Shown piece by piece: positions 60,103-64,000 of a stretch of 64,000 nt of DNA (position 1 is the first letter of the stretch; each line of letters opens with the position of its first letter). The stretch is from Alphaproteobacteria bacterium (lineage in GTDB: Bacteria > Pseudomonadota > Alphaproteobacteria > UBA8366 > GCA-2717185): assembly GCA_012103325.1 (NCBI GenBank), contig WLWY01000018.1, positions 16,035 to 80,034 on the forward strand. Reading direction: 5' to 3'. The notes under the pieces are model-generated. The model worked only from the letters and a program-made list of their open reading frames with translations. It was not told the origin of the DNA and made no database searches. The translations under genes were made by a program, and so were the position numbers.

Positions 60103-61398
60103 ATGGCGGGACTGACGCTCTACCGGGGACTAACGGGTTTGGGCGCGCCTCTTATCAATTTTTATATGCAGCGCCGGCTCGCGAGCGGAAAAGAAGACCC
60201 GGACCGTATATCGGAACGGCGCGGCGTTGCGTCACGCCCGAGACCGGACGGTCCACTCGCCTGGGTTCATGCGGCCAGCGTCGGCGAAGCGCAATCGGCG
60301 CTGTCCCTGATCACAAAGATGCTGCGGGCGCGTATCGACCTGCACATTCTGATCACGACGGGGACAGTAACGTCGGCAAAGCTTCTGGCCGAGCGCCTGC
60401 CGCCCCGCAGCTTCCATCAGTTCGTCCCAGTCGACCATCAACGTTGGGTACAGCGGTTTCTCGATCATTGGGAACCCAATCTTGCCGTCTGGATCGAATC
60501 GGAGTTCTGGCCGAACCTGATTGCCGAAACAGCCGAGCGTAACATTCCCACCGTTCTGGCGAATGGCCGGATCTCGCGCAAATCCGCCGCGAATTGGCGT
60601 TTCGTTCCCGGCTTCATCAGCAACATCGTTGGCGAATTTCAGCTCTGTCTGACGCAGACGGAGGAAGAGGCGGCGCGGTTCCGGGCGCTCGGCGCCGACC
60701 CGGTCAAATGCGTCGGCAATCTGAAGTTTTCGGCCGCCGCGCTGCCGGTGGACGATGCGGAGCTTACAGCCGTCGCAGGCACGATGCAGGACCGACTGCG
60801 TTGGCTGGCCGCAAGTACGCATCCCGGCGAAGAATCAATGGCCGTCGAGGCACATTTGCATTTGCGGGATCGCGTTCCCGATTTGCTGACCGTGATCGTC
60901 CCGCGGCATCCTTCCCGCGGCGCAAAGATCGCGCAGGAAATAGCCGCCCAGGGACTGCGCGTATCGCGCCGCGGTGCTGGGGAACCAATCAGCCCTGACG
61001 ACGATTTCCATGTCGCCGATACACTGGGCGAACTCGGACTGTTCTATCGTCTCACCGATATCGCCTTCATCGGCGGCACGATGGATTCTCATGGCGGACA
61101 TAATCCACTGGAAGCGGCGCAACTCGACTGCGCGATTCTGCACGGCCCCGACATGGCTAACTTCGCGACCGTATCGCAACAGCTCGCCGTTGCCGGTGCT
61201 ACAAAAGAAATCTCGAACGCGGAAACCCTCGCCGCTGCGGTCGCAGACTTCCTAAACGATCCGGAATCACGTCAAGCCTCGATTACCGCGGCTGCGGACG
61301 TCGCACAATCGAACGCATCGGTGGTCGACCATGTCATCGAAGAGTTGCAACCGTTTCTGAACGCGCTGCCGCCAGGAAACTCTGATGCGCGCGCCTGA
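60103..61398 (+). CDS. waaA: 3-deoxy-D-manno-octulosonic acid (Kdo) transferase
   Basis: A 431-residue GT30 enzyme that transfers Kdo from CMP-Kdo to lipid A precursor at the inner membrane. Typical WAAS-like segment near the start (WVHAASVGEAQSALSLI), then WIESEFWPNLIAETAERNIPTVLANGRIS, and the nucleotide-binding PRHPSRGAKIAQEIAAQGL in the C-terminal lobe, with GHNPLEAAQLDCAILHGPDMANF. ATG 60103 gives the usual N-terminus. The lpxK start lies inside its last 14 bases. Confidence 0.95.
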   Translation: MAGLTLYRGLTGLGAPLINFYMQRRLASGKEDPDRISERRGVASRPRPDGPLAWVHAASVGEAQSALSLITKMLRARIDLHILITTGTVTSAKLLAERLPPRSFHQFVPVDHQRWVQRFLDHWEPNLAVWIESEFWPNLIAETAERNIPTVLANGRISRKSAANWRFVPGFISNIVGEFQLCLTQTEEEAARFRALGADPVKCVGNLKFSAAALPVDDAELTAVAGTMQDRLRWLAASTHPGEESMAVEAHLHLRDRVPDLLTVIVPRHPSRGAKIAQEIAAQGLRVSRRGAGEPISPDDDFHVADTLGELGLFYRLTDIAFIGGTMDSHGGHNPLEAAQLDCAILHGPDMANFATVSQQLAVAGATKEISNAETLAAAVADFLNDPESRQASITAAADVAQSNASVVDHVIEELQPFLNALPPGNSDARA

Positions 61399-62359
61399 TT
61401 TCTTCGCCCGTGAAAGCAGTACCGGACCGCTCCTTGCGCCGCTGTCGAGCCTATATGCCACGGCTTCCCGGCTGCGCTGGCGCTGGATAAAACCCTGGCG
61501 CGCGCCGGTGCCGGTAATTTGCGTCGGCAATATTACGGCGGGTGGTGCCGGAAAGACCCCGACGGCACTGGCGCTCGGGACGTTGTTGCAAGAACACGGC
61601 CTCAATGTCCATTTTCTAAGCCGCGGCTATCGCGGTCGGTTACGCGGTCCGATCAAGGTCGACCGAAACGCGCACACCGCACGCGACGTTGGCGACGAGC
61701 CGATCCTTCTCGCGGAGATCGCCCCAACCTGGGTTGCGCGCAACCGGATCGCCGGCGCAAAAGCCGCTATCGCGGACGGTGCGACAGCCATCGTCATGGA
61801 TGATGGGCTGCAAAACCTGGCAATCGAGAAGACATTGAGCCTGGTCGTCGTCGATGGTGGTTTCGGTTTCGGCAACAACCGCGTATTGCCCGCTGGCCCG
61901 TTGCGCGAACCCATCGCGGAAGGCCTCACTCGTGCCGACGCGGTGATCCTCATCGAACCGGATACGGCCGGCGTGGCGGCGGATCTGGAAGCGTTTCCCC
62001 ATCCGATCATTCGCGGCCGTCTCATGCCGACGCATTCGGCCCAGCGTTTCGCCGGCCGTAAGGTCGTTGCCTTCGCCGGCATCGGACGACCGGAGAAATT
62101 CTTCGCGACGCTGGAAACGCTGGGGTGCATGATTATTACCCGGCGCGGCTTCCCCGATCACCATCGGTTCAGTCCCGACGAGATCATGCGTCTCGTCGAA
62201 ACCGCCAAGGCAGCGGGGGCCATTCCGGTCACGACGACCAAGGACTATGCGCGCCTCCCCCGCGACTCGCAGGTCATGGTCGAAGCGGTGCCAGTTGCGC
62301 TGGAATGGCGGAACCCACAAGAAATCGACTCCCTGATGGGTCCGATCCTGTCCGCCTGA
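61385..62359 (+). CDS. lpxK: Tetraacyldisaccharide 4'-kinase
   Basis: A 324-residue membrane-associated kinase that phosphorylates the disaccharide precursor of lipid A at the 4' position. Walker A GNITAGGAGKTPTALALG, RGYRGR, DEPILLAEIAPTWVARNR, and DDGLQNLAIEKTLSLVVVDGGFGFGNNRVLPAGPLREP (catalytic Asp-Asp and lid). VTTTKDYARLP follows. 14-base overlap with waaA. Convergent with an M23 peptidase gene, leaving only four bases. Confidence 0.95.
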   Translation: MRAPDFFARESSTGPLLAPLSSLYATASRLRWRWIKPWRAPVPVICVGNITAGGAGKTPTALALGTLLQEHGLNVHFLSRGYRGRLRGPIKVDRNAHTARDVGDEPILLAEIAPTWVARNRIAGAKAAIADGATAIVMDDGLQNLAIEKTLSLVVVDGGFGFGNNRVLPAGPLREPIAEGLTRADAVILIEPDTAGVAADLEAFPHPIIRGRLMPTHSAQRFAGRKVVAFAGIGRPEKFFATLETLGCMIITRRGFPDHHRFSPDEIMRLVETAKAAGAIPVTTTKDYARLPRDSQVMVEAVPVALEWRNPQEIDSLMGPILSA

Positions 62360-62363
62360 TTGG

Positions 62364-63170
62364 CTACTTTCTGTCTTCTTCGGCGAGCAGGAAGGCCGGA
62401 TCGACTCGCCGGTCGAACCAATTGATGCGCCAATCGAGATGCGGCCCCGTGGCGCGGCCTGTCGCGCCGATGGCGCCGATACGCTGACCGCGTTTGACAA
62501 CGTCTCCCTGCTTCACCGAGAGCGAACTGAGATGCAGAAAGGCCGAGGTCAGCCCATGCCCGTGATCCAGGATCAAGGTACCACCGGTATAGTACATGTC
62601 CGTATGAGCGAGAACGACGATCCCGCCCGCCGGCGCGACAACTGGCGTCCCGACCGGTGCCGCAAAATCGATGCCGAAATGCGGCCGCCGGGGCTCGCCG
62701 TTCAAAATACGCTGGCTGCCATACACGCCGGTAACCTTCCCCGGTGCTGGCCGCGCCCACGAACCACGATAGTGCACCATGGCACTGTCTTTCGCCCGGA
62801 CCTTCGCAATCGACGCATTCTCTCGCTTAATACGCGCCAGCACCTCCGGCGGCGGGGTGACCATACGCTTGGGTAACCCGTCTATGCGCTGAATTCTGTA
62901 TTGCCGTTTGCCGACTTTTAGCGTCCGCTCTTCAACGGCACCGCCACGGCGCTCAATGCGAAGCGTTGCTGTCGGCGGTGCGTCCCGCCCGAAGCCAAAG
63001 ACGAAGTCGCCATTTGGCGAGACCTGAAGCACTTTCCCGTCCAACGCAACCTTCTCGCCAGTTACGGCTTTACCGAAAACCAAACCGCCCTGCGTAAACT
63101 CCCCTTTGAGTTCGACCGCATGCGCCGGCACCGCCAAGAATGCGAGAAGACACAATGCAAAGACCTTCAC
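62364..63170 (-). CDS. M23 family metallopeptidase (LytM/NlpD-like)
   Basis: A 268-residue exported protein with signal peptide FALCLLAFLAVPAHA. The C-terminal peptidase domain has the zinc ligands in RRPHFGIDFAAPVGTPVVAPAGG (H-x3-D) and DHGHGLTSAFLHLSSLSVKQGD (H-x-H), so it is probably an active endopeptidase cleaving peptidoglycan cross-links. The N-terminal domain (20-130) resembles the extra beta-domain of Rhodospirillales homologues. Its ATG (63170) overlaps the xseA stop (63167). Confidence 0.92.
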   Translation of the reverse strand: MKVFALCLLAFLAVPAHAVELKGEFTQGGLVFGKAVTGEKVALDGKVLQVSPNGDFVFGFGRDAPPTATLRIERRGGAVEERTLKVGKRQYRIQRIDGLPKRMVTPPPEVLARIKRENASIAKVRAKDSAMVHYRGSWARPAPGKVTGVYGSQRILNGEPRRPHFGIDFAAPVGTPVVAPAGGIVVLAHTDMYYTGGTLILDHGHGLTSAFLHLSSLSVKQGDVVKRGQRIGAIGATGRATGPHLDWRINWFDRRVDPAFLLAEEDRK

Positions 63171-64000
63171 AGCAGCTCACCCTGCTTTCCTCCAGCCGGT
63201 TTAGTCGTCCGTTTGGGGCGTTCGCCGGAAACAACGGCATCGATTGATTCATCCTTTGCGAAATCAATTTTTATCGCATCACCGGGCCGTGCGCCCTTGG
63301 GAGACGTGATCGGAACACCTTTTTCGTTCCGCACGATGGCATAGCCGCGTGCGAGAACATGTTCCGTCGCGTAGCTTTCCAGCAGTCCGGAGAGGTTCGT
63401 CAATTGGCGTCCATAATCGTCGATGCGCCGTTGCATTGTCTGCGCCAAACGCGGCGCCAGCGTGGCTAACGAGCGATCCGCGGTATCGAGAGAGCGGCCG
63501 ATCGGTGCGGAGGCGAGCCGGTTCGCAAGCGTGGCATATCGATCTTCGCGGCGCGCCAGATGCCCGGTCATCGCGGTCTCCATTGCCCTTGCCTCGCCCT
63601 CGACGCGATGTCCTGCGTCATCGATGATCTGCGCCGGGCTTTTCAGCCTTGCAGCTAGCAGGGCGACACTCTGCGCACGATGCCCGATGATGCCTGCCCC
63701 GGCGTTGGCGATCCGCTCCGCCGCCGCATCGAGGCGCTGCATCTGCACCCCGAGAAGGCTCGTTACATCCGGCAGCCCGCGCGCCAATCCTTCGATGCGC
63801 ATCCGGCGCTGCTCGAGCATCCGCGACATGCCGCCGACCATGCGCCGCGCCGCGTCCATGACGGTTTCCATAAGCTCCGCGCGAACCGGGACCGCCATCT
63901 CGGCCGCCGCCGTCGGCGTCGGCGCCCGCCGGTCCGAGGCAAAATCGATCAGCGTCGTATCGGTTTCGTGGCCAACGGCGGAAATCAGCGGGATAGTCGA
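63167..64000 (-). CDS. xseA: Exodeoxyribonuclease VII large subunit (N-terminus outside window)
   Basis: The frame is open to the window edge, so the first part lies beyond 64000. The visible 277 residues begin with STIPLISAVGHETDTTLIDFASDRRAPTPTAAAE, the XseA core motif, then the long helical arm with repeated Arg/Gln-rich segments (MVGGMSRMLEQRRMRIEGLARG) and the C-terminal GYAIVRNEKGVPITSPKGARPGDAIKIDFAKDESI barrel. A Lys/Gly-rich tail (TTKPAGGKQGELL) ends it. It degrades single-stranded DNA with the small subunit XseB, not present here. An apparent start at 63898 is only internal Met. Confidence 0.93.
   Translation of the reverse strand, partial: STIPLISAVGHETDTTLIDFASDRRAPTPTAAAEMAVPVRAELMETVMDAARRMVGGMSRMLEQRRMRIEGLARGLPDVTSLLGVQMQRLDAAAERIANAGAGIIGHRAQSVALLAARLKSPAQIIDDAGHRVEGEARAMETAMTGHLARREDRYATLANRLASAPIGRSLDTADRSLATLAPRLAQTMQRRIDDYGRQLTNLSGLLESYATEHVLARGYAIVRNEKGVPITSPKGARPGDAIKIDFAKDESIDAVVSGERPKRTTKPAGGKQGELL

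Noticed and set aside
1..64000. CRISPR arrays, prophage, integrase or complete insertion sequences
   Set aside because: No regularly spaced direct repeats, no cas, integrase or transposase genes were seen in the window.

Overview
The window reads as chromosomal DNA of a GC-rich alphaproteobacterium, most likely a Rhodospirillales-type heterotroph. This is an inference from gene content: Coq7-type ubiquinone synthesis, GluQ, an lpxK/waaA/acyltransferase/ABC lipid A cluster, OxyR with a mono-functional catalase, TRAP and TauD genes, and hydantoinase pairs. Coding density is high, many genes are coupled by ATGA, GTGA or TGATG overlaps, and no rRNA, CRISPR array, phage or complete insertion sequence was seen. 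Only one stretch (about 36.1-37.3 kb) has clearly foreign base composition.

Layout. 0-2.2 kb: tail of an RTX-type secreted protein, an unknown gene, a thioesterase and a frameshifted cupin. 2.2-6.1 kb: trehalose operon on the minus strand (otsB, GH15 glycosidase, otsA) that appears to use three non-ATG starts. 6.4-8.7 kb: orphan CHASE-PAS sensor kinase. 8.85 kb: tRNA-Leu(CAA). 9.0-12.4 kb: TPR-glycosyltransferase-like protein, YqaA, DsbB and Coq7. 12.6-17 kb: HNH nuclease, unknown protein, carboxylesterase, AlkA-like glycosylase, GluQ and an epoxide-hydrolase-like enzyme. 17-19.8 kb: aldehyde dehydrogenase, VOC protein and enoyl-CoA hydratase. 19.9-25.2 kb: a kynurenine operon (3-hydroxyanthranilate dioxygenase, cyclase/formamidase, kynureninase, kynurenine monooxygenase, tryptophan dioxygenase) that would take tryptophan to aminocarboxymuconate semialdehyde. 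25.3-32.2 kb: two GNAT proteins, a nitrilase-family amidase, divergent oxyR and catalase, YbaN, an MFS exporter and a DUF1194 protein. 32.3-36.1 kb: hyuB-hyuA. 36.2-37.2 kb: AT-rich HEPN-like gene. 37.3-42.7 kb: a minus-strand catabolic operon of unknown substrate (NIPSNAP, HpcH/HpaI aldolase, TauD, small membrane protein, amidohydrolase, NDP-forming acyl-CoA synthetase). 42.9-50 kb: copper pair (DUF2946, PCuAC), orphan DctP, an internally duplicated unknown protein, a PaiB-like protein, a 263-bp palindromic element, TauD, NHL protein and aspartic protease. 49.85-54.95 kb: TetR-regulated RND exporter operon with three matching operators. 55-57 kb: tandem DUF4743 Nudix genes and an ACT protein. 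57.2-62.4 kb: lipid A/LPS assembly cluster (lipoprotein, MsbA-like ABC, DUF374 acyltransferase, waaA, lpxK). 62.4-64 kb: M23 peptidase and the 3' part of xseA.

The most unusual non-coding signals are: (1) a 263-bp imperfect palindrome at 46898-47160 whose halves each contain a further hairpin, with the two hairpin loops complementary to each other; (2) two loci (12436-12573 and 19807-19936), both between convergent genes, each holding a head-to-head pair of roughly 60-bp palindromes with a shared GATTCA motif and a 12-13 bp AT-rich spacer, like a REP/BIME family; and (3) three TetR-type operators of form CAGAAT-N4-(A/G)TTCTG. The gene most worth following for novelty is the AT-rich HEPN-like orphan at 36212-37219. 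All of these come from reading the sequence; no database search was possible.
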